From positions 11,058-75,057 of the forward strand of contig JTDE01001060.1 of the NCBI GenBank assembly GCA_014338405.1: a stretch of DNA of 64,000 nucleotides, in the 5' to 3' direction. The position numbers and the translations under genes are program-made. This DNA is from Paragonimus skrjabini miyazakii. Lineage: Eukaryota > Platyhelminthes > Trematoda > Plagiorchiida > Troglotrematidae. The stretch's first letter is position 1. Every line of letters begins with the position of its first letter. Under the pieces are notes generated by a model that was given only the letters and a program-made list of their open reading frames with translations, did no database searches and had not been told where the DNA came from. Below, piece after piece: positions 10,590 through 21,824 of the stretch.

Positions 10590-11249
10590 GGACAGCGTCG
10601 TGACAGTTTCTCGGTCTCGGCGGGTTCTATAGCCGCTTCATCAAGAAGTTCACTGAACTGGCCAGCCCATTGTACGAAATTCTCAAAAAGAATTGTCAAT
10701 TTCAGTGGACAGAAAAGGCCAATCAAGCGTTCGTCGCTATTCAACAATTGACGAAGGAGGGACAGCTGGCCCTGAAGTTGCCAGTGGCTGGACAGAGCTT
10801 CATTGTCACGACGGATGCGAGCGATGTGGGTTTCGGCGCTGTACTGAAGCAGGAAGGCGGTATTGTAGAATATGCCAGTCGAGTATTAACTTCTGTTGAA
10901 CGAAACCACTCAATGACAGAGAAGGAGTGTTTGGCGATCTTATTGGCATTGGAAAAATGGAGGCCTTATTTGTTCGGCCNNNNNNNNNNNNNNNNNNNNN
11001 NNNNNNNNNNNNNNNNNNNNNNNNNNNNNNNNNNNNNNNNNNNNNNNNNNNNNNNNNNNNNNNNNNNNNNNNNNNNNNNTCCATGTGGATACTGATCACA
11101 AGCCGTTGGAGTGGATTAAATAGGCGAAGGACACCCGAGGGAAACTGGCTCGCTGGGCATTGCGATTGCAGGAGTACGACTTCACAATTCGCCATGTAGC
11201 TGGTGTGTAGGAGAACTATATTCCCGATCTGCTTTCCCGAACGCAACAC
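10590..11249 (+). pseudogene. Ty3/Gypsy pol: RT end and RNase H
   Basis: The frame enters at the end of RT, FLGLGGFYSRFIKKF, followed by the connection LASPLYEIL. RNase H follows: TTDASDVGFGAVL, then YASRVLTSVERNHS and EKECLAILLALEKWRPYLFG. A 100-N gap then interrupts. After it VDTDHKPLEWI, LARWALRLQEYDF and IPDLLSR complete RNase H and the tether to integrase. Visible damage includes stops near 11,122 and 11,207 and a frame break before 10,610. The RT catalytic box, protease and gag are absent from the window. Repeat A lies directly upstream, so the 5' end is truncated or replaced. Confidence 0.9.
10980..11079. other. Assembly gap, 100 N
   Basis: Exactly 100 N within the Gypsy RNase H. The coding sequence on each side belongs to the same domain. 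Family alignment suggests only a few codons are missing, so the gap length is a placeholder. Confidence 0.98.
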
Positions 11250-12168
11250 ATGGATGAAGTTCACAAGGATGCGATCGGAGTCAACAGTATTGAACTGGAG
11301 AATGACCCCGGGAAGTTACAGGCAGCACAGAGGGCGGACCCGACAATCCGAATGGTGATTGATCAACTTCTATCAGTAGAACAACAACCAGGGAACAAGG
11401 AAGTTCCGGAGGTGAAATCTTTCAGAACGCACTGGTCGGACTCTCGGTTGAATAGTGCGGGAATTTTAATGCGCCGACTGCGGGATGGAATGAGCGTGCT
11501 TGTTATACCGACGGGGTTGAGAGAGACAATTATGAAGGAATGTCAACGGTTGGCTCATACGGGATGTCATCGAACTTAAGAAATGCTGAGGCAAAGGGCA
11601 TACTGACCGGGAATGAAGAAGGATGCTAACAATTATGTGCTGGCGTGCCAGCAATGTCAGCTGCTGAAGAGCTCCAACTACCCAAGTCAATATCCCACAC
11701 AACCAATTCCGGTCAGTGAGATTGGGGAATTATGGTCGTTAGACGCAATGGGTCCTTCCCCAGTAACCACATCCGGAATTCAGTACATCATAGTAATGAC
11801 GGAACATTTCACAAGATGGATGGAAGCAGCCGCCATACTCGATCAACGTGCAAGCACAGTGTGCAGAGCGGTAATGGAACACATCGTGGCAGATCATGGA
11901 ATACCGCCAGGCATGTTGACTGATCAAGATCCATGCTTCGAAAGTGAAGGGTTTCAGAAATGCTTGGAGCGTTTGTGAATCAAGGGAATTCGCACGACGT
12001 CATACTATCCTCAATCGAATGGATTGAAGGAACGAAACAATCGCACAATCAAAGAATGGTTGGCGGCAGAAGGAGGGAGCTGGGAGGAAACACTAGCACT
12101 GATTCTGTTGGCCTACCGCTGTTCGCCTCAAGGAACAACGAAGAAATCGCCGTTCGAACGTGTTAAAT
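11250..12168 (+). pseudogene. Ty3/Gypsy integrase, zinc-binding and catalytic core
   Basis: The HHCC zinc-binding domain is visible: HTGCH at about 11,555-11,570, and CQQCQ at about 11,647-11,661. The DDE core follows: SLDAMGPSP supplies the first Asp, LTDQDP the second, and YYPQSNGLKERNNR the Glu. All three catalytic residues are present. In-frame stops lie at 11,577, at about 11,605 and at about 11,976, so no full protein can be made from this copy. The frame runs cleanly to KKSPFERV at 12,168 and then leaves homology. The continuation is found at 13,191 beyond two insertions. Confidence 0.9.
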
Positions 12169-12845
12169 CACTCCTGGCGATTTGGGGGTAACTCACTCAG
12201 TAACACGTATTCGACAATTCCAATAACTTGCAAGTTCCAACGGGAAATTGTAGCCTTAAGAATTTAAAACAGTTCGTTCCCTTCAGACGTTTGCACAACA
12301 CCGTTAGAACACGAAAACTGGTAGATGCAAGCATTTCGCACTGACTCATCAGTACCGAATTTACAACAACATGAAACTGTTTTTTTATATCGAACAGTTA
12401 GGGGTAGGTGGGATGAATAGTTGATTGATGGGTTGGGAAAGGTCACTGAGTCCGGGGCAGGGTCAAGCTCACGAACAATCGCTTCGGAACCCACAGGGCC
12501 GGCTTCGGTCGACTTGATTGAGACCGTCTCAGCAAACCGCAAGAATCTTGGACCGGGATGACGTAATAACATTCTGAATGCACAAGCCGGATCGATGACG
12601 TGACCAGTGATCAGGGTGGGTCTAGCGACTGCGAATCTTATTACGTCATCCCAGAGTGAAGGAACATTTGCCCAAATGGGTGCAGAAATCATTATTACCG
12701 AAGAACGGCAATGTTGTTGGAACAGGTAAATAACCAGTGTCCGCAACCAAACCAAACATACCTCTACGGCTTCATCGTTCCGCATCATACCAGACAGAAG
12801 ACGACAAACATACCAGACGAACTTCAACGAATCCGGCAGAACTAA
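12169..12845. repeat. Repeat insertion splitting the integrase; shared with ~36.0-36.4 kb
   Basis: The sequence breaks the integrase between SPFERV and the GRVPCLPVDQ block. Parts align with 36,030-36,330: ATTCTGAATGCACAAGCCGG with ATTCTGAATGCACAGGCTGA, and CATCAGTACCGAATTTACAA with CATCGGTACAGAACTTACAA. It is therefore a dispersed repeat. A 205-codon minus-strand ORF (12,264-12,881) lies across it and runs into the LTR. Its product resembles no family I know. The last four bases, CTAA, form the left target duplication of the adjacent LTR. Confidence 0.55.
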
Positions 12846-13159
12846 TGCAGTGGAGTTGAGCGATCGTAACATACTACTCATACAACTGCTATTCAGTAGT
12901 AGGATCGGAGCATATATTTTGACATGCTAAAAGCCGCAGGAAAAGTGCAGGAAGGAAAATCAGAGTGCAGTATCACCTACAGGAGTCCCTGCTACTCGAT
13001 GGAACTGAGCACTGACGTCTGCGGCAGCCGAGACGGTCTGAGGCTGAATACCGCGTGCAAATGAGTGGTTTTGTTTCAGGTTTTGTTTCAATGCTTAACC
13101 CCTGTATTGCTTGGTCGAATAAACAATCCTTGCGTCATCCGCGTTCTCGGATCACAACA
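12846..13159 (+). mobile_element. Gypsy-type LTR (subfamily 1), 314 bp
   Basis: Begins TGCAGTGGAG and ends GGATCACAACA, with the TG...CA termini of LTRs. It matches the copy at 26,843-27,156 without visible indels and with about 20 substitutions by eye. A CTAA at 12,842-12,845 and another at 13,187-13,190 flank the LTR plus the 27 bp that follow it, as a 4-bp target duplication. The AATAAA-like TCGAATAAACAA near the 3' end is a plausible polyadenylation region. Confidence 0.85.
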
Positions 13160-13186
13160 ATTGGTGCCGTGACCAGGATCACAACA
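13160..13186 (+). promoter_or_regulatory. Residual primer-binding site after the LTR
   Basis: The 27 bp after the LTR begin ATTGGTGCCGTGACCAGG. TGGTGCCGTGAC has the form of a tRNA primer-binding site starting with the complement of CCA. It fits the 3' end of tRNA-His as I recall it, which is inference. The stretch then ends in GGATCACAACA, a repeat of the LTR end, before the CTAA duplication. Confidence 0.65.
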
Positions 13187-13190
13187 CTAA

Positions 13191-13621
13191 TATACGGGCG
13201 CGTGCCATGCTTGCCAGTCGATCAAGAGAATAATTTATGGGGAGATCGACGGATGAGCATGCGTGAATTAGCAGAAGCTCGGAGAGTGGCCAACCAAAAC
13301 TTGCCGAACGCACAAGAAGTTTCTAAGGAGCAGTCAATCGCAAGGTTGTCGGATCGAAATGCTGTGTGTGAAATTGGTTCGAAGGTTAAATACATAGACA
13401 GGCGGAGTCCAGGCGCAACAGGACCCGGATCTAGGAGATTCCTCGCAAAGTGGAGGGGACCTTATGTGGTAGTGGACTGTCGTGGCCCAGTGTATCTGAT
13501 TAGGAGTGAGAGGAACCAACATCGAGTACACAGAAGCGAGCTTTGTAGATGGTATGACACCCTGAGCAGAAGAGAATGCATACCAGGAGCATCGACGTCC
13601 CCGAGGCCGGTACGTAGATAG
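13191..13621 (+). pseudogene. Ty3/Gypsy integrase C-terminal region
   Basis: Resumes the integrase broken at 12,168 with YGRVPCLPVDQ. It runs through a basic linker and a GPY/F-like module: FLAKWRGPYVV, then VYLI, then HRVHRSELCRW. This stretch has no internal stop and ends at 13,619-13,621. The open frame extends upstream into the inserted LTR only by chance. It is followed by a polypurine tract and the 3' LTR, as expected for the end of pol. Confidence 0.85.
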
Positions 13622-13671
13622 TCGAGAGAACGGAGAGAACCTGAAAGGCTTTTGCTGCAGTTGAAACAATG

Positions 13672-13687
13672 TTTGCGGGGGAAGGAG
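13672..13687 (+). promoter_or_regulatory. Polypurine tract of the Gypsy element
   Basis: GCGGGGGAAGGAG lies immediately upstream of the 3' LTR start TGTAGTG. This position and composition are those of a plus-strand priming site. Confidence 0.7.
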
Positions 13688-13985
13688 TGTAGTGAGGATG
13701 AGCGACCGCACTATACTACTCACGCTACTACTAGTCAGCAGTAGGACCAGAGCATATATTTTGACATCGAAGTAGCTGCAGGAAAAATACAGGAAGAAAT
13801 ATCGGAATGCAGCATCGCACAAAACTGTCCTTGCTACGGCTGACGTCTGTGGCAACCGAGACGGTCTGGGCCGAGTACTGTATGCAAATGAGTGGTTTTT
13901 TTGTGGTCCTGTTTAAGTGCTTAACCTATGTGTTGCTTTCTCGAGTAAATAACCCTTGTGCCATCCGCGTTCTTGGATCAAAACA
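13688..13985 (+). mobile_element. 3' LTR of the Gypsy element, 298 bp (subfamily 2)
   Basis: Starts TGTAGTGAGGATGAGCGACC and ends GGATCAAAACA. It lies downstream of the integrase and polypurine tract, so it is the element's own 3' LTR. It aligns with the other LTRs at 12,846, 15,553 (minus), 21,024, 26,843 and 62,174. No 5' partner is in the window. Confidence 0.85.
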
Positions 13986-14929
13986 TCGGTAGTGTTCATG
14001 GCCTGCAAACAAATCGTCGACCGTGCATACAACAAATGACTGTTATGTTTTGCGACGTTGGGCTACCTCAAGCGCAAGATCTGCACGGAACATCCGCAAA
14101 CACTTATGGAACACAAAATAACCAGAATGTTGGGATGCAATACAATCCGCTGGACACTTTGCAACATGCGTTGTCGTCATGCCTTATAAGAATGTTTTTG
14201 TGCAATCGGAACCACGGATAGCATTTTGACCATCTCATGAATTTATGATGTATGCACTATTGTTTTCTTTTCCTCTCATCACTGTGTGACCGTAATGTCG
14301 GTTTGTGAGCAGGATAACACATTTCCAGCGATGATTTACACATTCATATACTTAATGAATACTATCAGCTCTATGATAATGGCTGAATTAGGTAAGTTTT
14401 AAAATATTACTCCATTGACACATATGTGGGAGACAATCGGCACTACAATTTTCCAAACCATAGGTTATCATAGGCGATCGAATGCGCACATGTGACTCAA
14501 TGTTGTTTGAGTGTGCTTCAGTATTCGTTGGTGAAATGATTACAGCCATCAGCTTCAATGAATTTACCGTTCATTTAGTTTCATTCACTTTGTCTTTATA
14601 TCTATGAACCGTCCAACACAATGATTTATCGATCAACAAAGAGACAGAAACGTATAATCAAAGATCTTTATCCCTCCTGTAACTACGTATGGACCTATGA
14701 ACGAAATCTGATGAAGCATGCTGCAAGTAACTCTCACTGAATGAAGGTTTTGGTTCGTGTGTAATGGACCATTGTACAGTAGATTTTTTTTATGCGTGAC
14801 TGTCATTAGTCACAGAGTTGCGTTAGATACACGCGATGTCTAAGATGTACGCCGAATATCTATTACACAAAACATACAGATGGCCTTCAAAAAGCTGTAA
14901 CCGCCATCGATAAGCGTGTATTGGTGTGT
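13986..14929. other. Nothing recognised
   Basis: A plus-strand ORF at 13,958-14,221 starts inside the LTR and has no motif. The rest is AT-rich without repeats seen elsewhere in the window. Confidence 0.4.
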
Positions 14930-15300
14930 TCCAGTAGTACGATCTGGTTCCAGCGTGATAAATTCGTCCATATCAAGTTGTGCTCGATTGCTGCCCGTCA
15001 AACTGAACTGAACTGATCAGAATGAGATCCAGCATAACTCAGCATGAACACTATCAGAAAAACACACAGATAGACACACACACACACTCACAGAGATCGG
15101 ATTAGCCACCTCATGGCCCACAAGTCAGAAGTGCCTCTGGTGAAATGAAAGTATCGAGTCTAGACCAACACAGAAGCTCACAGTCTGTACGGACCTAGAG
15201 AAGTCAGTTCGTGAACAAATACGATAATTGTAAAGAGTGTGTTACGTCCCTTAACGCGCATCACCCAGTTCGATCAGTACTTACATATAACAACATACAC
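14930..15300 (-). repeat. Repeat A, uninterrupted inverted copy
   Basis: The reverse complement aligns first with 7,165-7,376 and then with 10,413-10,557, without the 3 kb found between them in the other copy. It therefore shows the undisturbed structure. A short AC run lies at about 15,066-15,088, where the other copy was interrupted. Its further downstream part (14,880-14,930) has no partner because the other copy is truncated. Confidence 0.8.
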
Positions 15301-15552
15301 AACCGTTTTTTTCGAATTGTGCTCACGGTACCTGACTATCTCGTAATCCACACGAAGTGATTCGTACTATGAACAACTGTGTGCAAGATGGATTTTTTTG
15401 GGGAGAGGGGGATAAAACTGATTTTCAGAAAAGTTGACTAATGATAATCCTATTCTTAAGGGTGGTACAGCAACAAGTGAACGATTTTATTTGTTCCAGT
15501 ATTTAAGTGAGATAATTCTTATAGTTCAGCGCTTGTATGGCATTTGAACCAA

Positions 15553-15863
15553 TGTTGTGAACCAAGAACACGGATGGCGCAAGGATTGTTTATTCAGGAA
15601 ACCAACACAGTTTATGCGTTGAAACATAACCACAAACAAAAACACTCATCTGCATACGGTACTGGGACCTGACCGTCACAGTTGTCACAGACGTCAATGC
15701 TCAGTTCCTTTATGTACCAAGAACCATTTCATGCAATGCTGCACCCCGATGTTTCTTCTCGTATTTTTCCTGCAGCTATTTCAATGTCAAAATCTATGCT
15801 CTGACCCCACTTCTGAATTGCCACGGTGTGAGTAGTATAGAATGATCGCTCCTCCTCACATCA
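15553..15863 (-). mobile_element. Solo Gypsy LTR, minus strand
   Basis: On the minus strand it starts TGATGTGAGGAGGAGCG and ends GGTTCACAACA. Internal LTR landmarks are present: ATACTACTCACACC, TTTTGACATTGAAATAG, ATGCAGATGAGTG and TTGCGCCATCCGTGTTC. No internal coding sequence adjoins it and I see no matching 4-bp duplications. Confidence 0.85.
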
Positions 15864-18712
15864 GCAGGTAAGATCCTATTGATTTGATGCATGTTATCAT
15901 ATTTGGCATGACGAAATTATCCCACCTACATTGAACCAGGTAAGCTGTCACATCAGCACGGATAAATGTTTCACGTTATCTGGTCGCGCTTTGGTTAACT
16001 GAGACCGTCCTTCATATCCAACTGCCTTGCATTGGATTGATAATCATTCTAGGCGTTTAGTCACTCGTACATGTCCGTAAACCAATAAAACTTGGTATAT
16101 CAAGCAAATATTCTACGGTTCTACTTGGGCTGAAAACCCAGGTTTCGAGTTCTATGTCTTAATATGTTACACCAGGACGATTGAAAAAGGTTTAATTGGA
16201 ATTAACAGAAATGTTAGCTATTCCTCAGAAAATAAGGCTTTTTCGTCGGACTACCATGATAAAATGGAATGATTCAATCTGCAGAAAAATGGTCAAGTAA
16301 TCATCTGCATTTCGAGCTTGATTCGAATGGCGTATTGTATTATGCTTTTGGGAAGTTTAGTGACTGGAAAGACGATAACACACAATTAAGCGTTTCAAGA
16401 TAGTCTGAAAAACAGTGGATCGAAACATTATATGAAATTGAGAAAACGCTTTGTCATTTCCTTTGTTCGATGACACTTTCTTGGACAATGACAAAACTTT
16501 GCTCAGCCTCTCGTCGGCCACTAGTTAAGTCAGATAGCTGAAAATTTTATGACGTAACTCAGCAACAAACAACATGGTCTTCGAAGTTCAAGTAGCAATG
16601 AAAAATGATTGGTTTAAGTGGACAAGGAATTAGTAAACAGCTTTCGCACTTGTTAACCCAATTAACTTTTCAACTGTCTGTATGTTAACAACAGTTATTT
16701 ATTCAGTGTTCTTGATTGACTGAATGGACAAAATGGAAATAAAACTATCGAAAATAGATGAACGCGTTAAGCGAAATTGAAGTGATTTTATTATTGATGG
16801 TAGTTCGCACATTCACATTCGGTTGAACATACGCAAGTCGCTCGTAGCCAACTGTATCCTTGTTCTAACTTATATGGGACAGAAAACAGGACTATGATTT
16901 GACTGTCTATTTGAGATGTGCAACGAGAAAGAGAAACAGCGACGACAACCACACAAGGAACTGATAACTTTGACTGACGCAAATGATATTTGCTAACTAC
17001 ATTTAAATAAATTATGAGGTGAAACTATAGACTGTTTACAGCGTTTGAGGATTTTCCTATGATGTCTCATAGGACAGGTAATTTTGGAACGGGGACTAAC
17101 TGACTCAAGGTTGTGCTGAGTAAAACAAAACGAACTTGGTGCAGTCATTTACTAAAGTGAGGTTAGTATTCATACAATGTCTGGGTCAAGTCTGGTCTGA
17201 AGAATTTGAGAGACAGATGGTCGGAATATACAATAAGCTAGTTAATACCTGATGACAACAATTGTGGTCATAAAAACCAGCTGTTGTTTTCAAACCGTAT
17301 TCTGGGTATTTTGAACTGATGGTGTTCAAAAGTGACTATCACTCATTGTGACTGCGGATTTCCCCATTTGACAATCCGTTCGATTTTTAGTTTAAAGACC
17401 AGTTGTATGTTAACCATAATTTAATCTCCGGCTATTGCTCCATTTAGAAGTAATTTGTTGAATTCAAGCGATATATCATCAATATAGAGTAGAAAGTTTG
17501 CATCAAATTAACTACGAATCTGTTACAATAAAAAAACATAGAGTGATGAGGACACGAACAAGAAATCTTGAAAATCTTGTATTCAGACAAACAAGATCAA
17601 GCTGTTTACCTTAATTAAGCAACAGGAAATCGGAACCAAAAAACTAATTGCCATGTGAGTTTTAGATGATAACTTGGAGAGAGGTTAACTGTAAGTTTTA
17701 CTGTATAGGTGTGATGAATATAACTCAAGACTAACTCAGGGAGGTAACTTCAGCCATAACAGCAAACATGTATTGATGATTAAAATGTTCAAGCCATTGC
17801 TATTTATCTTGTATAATGGAAACTTGTATAACCGCGTGGATTTTTGTTCAAGAAATCGACCAGTTTTCAACTGTTAATACTAATAGAAAACAGTGTTTAT
17901 CATACGTTTCCGTTAAAGTCTAACTGAATGAAATATAGATGTTTCTGTTGGATCTTGAAGCGTGCATTTTCATGAAAATTGGTCATCGAATTTTGGGCTG
18001 AACAATTTCCGCACAATTTCTAGTTGTCGGAAACGTTTGTTTGCTATCATTCTTGTGAATCCATGTATTAATCAAAGCGCTAACACTTTTCTGTGAGAAC
18101 AACCTGGTCCGAAAATCTGTTCCATTGGGAGTTTTGGATGTTTTATTGACACTTATATGGCAAGGATGAATTCATTTCCATTCACTTGCCCATTTGCTAA
18201 TGGGTTTTGACTTTAAGTTTCACATGGATTGTCTAAATTCACATCACCGGTGGTCTACCAATGATTGTCAATTCACTTGAAAACCAGAGACGTTGAAGTT
18301 ATCTTATGTCCTCCTGTTTGATGTCAGGTTGCTTCATTTGTAGACCTCAAAACAGAGAAAAGCAACTGGAAGATAAATTTGTCACATACGACATGAGGAC
18401 AGCAATTTATTAATCTGTTGTAAACACATTTATAAAATACATTTCCCCACAAAATATGACAATAAGTTATACTGTTCAGATGAATCAGGCAGTGGAGAGT
18501 GGAGCATGTCACTTTTCAAACTGATCTGTCAAACCCCAACCAATTTGATCATTTGCAACAATTTATGTACAACTTTGAAGGGTGACACGTTTGTTTTTAA
18601 TATTACCTATTTATTCGAAAATCGATTCAGTGGGACTTGAACACGTCTCGTCGATTTATTCCTTGTGAACTGAGTCTTTGAGTTTTTTCACTGCTATTCC
18701 ATCAGCGACAAA
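15864..18712. other. Nothing recognised
   Basis: AT-rich DNA with only short ORFs of ordinary composition (for example minus 16,791-16,982 and minus 18,324-18,512). No repeat shared with the window, no RT remnant and no tRNA-like motif was seen. Confidence 0.4.
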
Positions 18713-18877
18713 TCAGTTCATGAACTCATAGTTTTTTACTGTGTTGGTCAGAGAACAAACTGACATTAAATATTTTATAAGTAAATAGGAGAACGGCACT
18801 GGTTGGATATAGAGAAAATAAGGCTTGAGAAACTCTGCTAGATTGTAGACATACCGGACTCGAACTCTGAAAAGATC
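18713..18877 (-). CDS. Candidate terminal exon, unknown protein
   Basis: Minus-strand 54-codon stretch ending in TGA. It is preceded by a pyrimidine-rich acceptor, TGCTTCCTTCTTAGTCAG. The product begins DLFRVRVRYVYNLAEFLK and is hydrophobic and aromatic in the middle (YFLYIQPVPFSYLLIKYL). It is followed by a polar end, so a membrane segment is possible. I recognise no family. Upstream exons cannot be placed with confidence. The evidence is splice-site quality and protein-like composition only. Confidence 0.3.
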   Translation of the reverse strand, partial: DLFRVRVRYVYNLAEFLKPYFLYIQPVPFSYLLIKYLMSVCSLTNTVKNYEFMN

Positions 18878-21023
18878 CTGACTAAGAAGGAAGCAGATTA
18901 GGTAGGTGGTCAGAAATGTGTGCTGATGGTTGTCAACAAAATGTGTGTGTGTTAGTCTGGATGATTTGGAGCGTTTAACCGAAACAGTCATGCCTGCCAA
19001 TTTTGGTTGTGTATTTCAGTATGAGCAGATCCCAATTCCAAGGAGGTTTTTAAAACAAGGTGGGTTCTCCACTTCGTATTTTAGTTTTGAAGAATGACCC
19101 TCCAAGTGAGTAGGCAGGGAATTAGAGAAACCTATAGGTGATGAGTAAGTTTTCCCTACGGTGTTAGGGTTACGCTGAAACCGGACATATTCTGATTGGC
19201 ATCGCTGAGTAAAAGATATTCCCAAGTTCTTGTCTTTTTCAGTGATCATCATTTGAAACTTTCAACAGACACATCATCTTTCTATGAGTGTGTATTACAA
19301 GCCGGTATTTTTGCTTCTTGGTGAAGTTTGTTTTTAAAGCTGAATATATTTCAGAAGCCTTCAGAGAATGGGTGTGTTGATTCTGGGTCAGGGAATCGAG
19401 TCTCCAGTCACCAGACGAGCAAACAGCATATACTTGACTACCCCATCCTCATATTTCTACGGTCTGAACGTATTCAGTGTTGAGTATAACCCCACAATTT
19501 CTTCCGTATTAAGATGATGACCTTTGACTTGCTTGTGCTTACACCGTTCTTCTTAATTGTTTGTACCCGTGATTTTTACGGTTCTACTGGCTAACTTTTG
19601 ATTTCCCCCCACAGATTTCACTTGGTTGTAAGTTGTATACGTTTATTGATTGTCAATTTATTGTGTGCAGAAACAATGTGATCTGTGTGAACCATTATGA
19701 TTCCGTTTTGTTCCTCCAGAATCAAGAGGTTTACTACTGCCTTGACAGACTGTGTATACGATTCGAATAGCCCCATGAGTTCAACAGAAGTAAAATGGTA
19801 TTTTGACAACCGTGATGATATACAATGTTATGTAATTTGCTCGATGATGAACAACCGAAAACAGACTGTGTATAATTGATTCTCTAGAGTGCGCTACGAA
19901 TGCATGGCAAACTTTCAGTGAGATTCATGCCGTCTGAAAATTGCCGCACTTAAATCTCACTAGGCGTTGTTTGCCAGCAGTCGTGATTAATTTGCCATCG
20001 ACAACATCAACCAATACTGAACAGTGCTGCTCATCTGTATCTGTCACAGATTGATTGAAATGTTTATATCAAATTTTGTGCACATTATAAAGAAGCAAAT
20101 TAACCACAGAGCAAGCTTGTCACTTGTGCAATGAATGTAAACGTTGACAGCTTACAGTAGTGTCTTCTGTGTCAAGTTTGATGGTGACACTGGAGAATGA
20201 GGAAGTTTCAGTTTTCGTACAAGAATGAAAATGTATACAGTTCTATAATTTTCTTCACAGCTCTTTATCCATCAGCTTACTATTCTGCAGTTCACTCTAC
20301 TAATTGACTGTGTTCCTACGAGCATGCACACATACAATGTATATATGTCGATAGTCGTTTTGTCGATGATTTCTCAGTTGTTTTTGTTCTGTATTTCTAT
20401 TACCGGTGTATTTTCAAGAGCAAAAACATACCATAGAAAAACCATTAAATGTTATTGGTTAATTATTAGTTAACAGATATTTTACACTGCTGCCACAGAA
20501 CAATATATTCTCTGTAATAGTTTAATCTGTTTCAGTTGATAAATAGGTATAACTTAAAGGTCGTAGTGAGTAATAAACCGTATATTTTGGTAGCACGTTC
20601 CTGGTTAACAAATGGTTACTAATCAGTAAAACTATTACCAGGAATTGGTGGACTGAATATCGTTTAAACAGCTTCTTAAAGAGATGAAAAGTTACAGCGG
20701 AACTATACGGCTAATCTGTCTATTATTGTAAATGATTTTAGACGCCTACATCTGTTTGGTATAGTTAGTTTGAAAGAATTTGGTACGTTTGATTACAAAT
20801 TCCTTCATGCTAAATCTGGCCGTTGAGTTATACAACTTGGCATTTTGTACACCAGGTGGAGTGTACAGGTTTTGTAGGATCTCCAAACTAGCGGAGGGCT
20901 TAATAGATTACCTTATTAGAGCCAGAGTTGCAGATCTCGTACTCAATACTAAATGACAACAGGGTTTCCGTAAATAGTACCACATATAGTGAAGACAAAC
21001 GATCGCACTATAGCATACACTAC
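18878..21023. other. No recognised gene; one protein-like ORF
   Basis: A minus-strand ORF of 78 codons (19,016-19,252) has fairly protein-like composition (QRCQSEYVRFQRNP) but no clear splice sites. Just before the LTR at 21,024, the sequence GATCGCACTATAGCATACAC resembles the LTR's own start region and may be a partial duplication of it. Nothing else is recognised. Confidence 0.35.
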
Positions 21024-21336
21024 TGTAGTGAGGACGTGCGACCGCACTATGCTACTCACACCTCTGCTATTCAGTAGTGGGACAGGAGCACTAATTTTGA
21101 CATTAAAGTAGCCGTGGGAAAAATACACCAGGAAACATTGAAGTGCAGCTTGACATGAAATGATTCTCGGTACATAGAGGGACAGGGCATTAGTGACCGT
21201 TACAAGCGTGATATCCTGGGACCAATGTTGTATAAGAATGAGTGTGTTTGTTTGTTGTCTTGTTGAAGTGAATAACCCATGTAATGGTTTCTCAAATAAA
21301 CAACCCTTGTACCATCCGCGTTCTAAGCTCACAACA
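21024..21336 (+). mobile_element. Solo Gypsy LTR, 313 bp
   Basis: Starts TGTAGTGAGGACGTGCGACC and ends AGCTCACAACA. It aligns with the 3' LTR at 13,688-13,985 throughout, including ATTTTGACATTAAAGTAGCC and ACCATCCGCGTTCTAAG. The flanks CTAC and CCCA do not match. No coding remnant adjoins it. Confidence 0.85.
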
Positions 21337-21824
21337 CCCATATATGACAAATCTCTCAATCGTTCGTGTTTCTTAGACGGAGGCTGCAGACGCCGGACTG
21401 GGCACTGGTTTGATGCGTCCTGATTTTTCTAAGGCTTTTAGGAGCATTTGTCACTCCGTTTTTCCGCGGAAATTCCACACCTGACGCTTCGAGTAGACCA
21501 CATACAGGTAGGTATGGGAATATCTAGTTGAGTGTCAATTCAATATCATAGCGAATGGACAGATATCAGACTGGTAGCCTGTCTACAGCGGCATTGCGTA
21601 CGGATTCAGCTTAGGTCCCCTGTTGTCCATTCTTTCAGTTACTGTACTATCCAGTAAAGACAGTCACGGGTAACATGTAACATGTAACAAGCTCATGCCC
21701 TTTGAACCTGTTAAGACCAGCAACGTAGACCGGTTGGTCGAAAGCCGTAACCACTCGAATAAACAACCACAATATCTAAGGAAACTAATTTACATACCTT
21801 CCTGCAACCCGGTTGACCGTGACC

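Noticed and set aside
10670..11264. Long ORFs crossing the N gap on both strands
   Set aside because: The middle is 100 N, so the frames are artefacts. Only the plus-strand flanks match RNase H.
13055..13190. N-terminal part of the 188-codon ORF as integrase
   Set aside because: This part is translated LTR and primer-binding-site sequence. Integrase homology starts only at about 13,191.
20949..21423. ORFs of 136 (minus) and 76 (plus) codons
   Set aside because: Both lie across the solo LTR at 21,024-21,336 and change into unrelated sequence at its edges.
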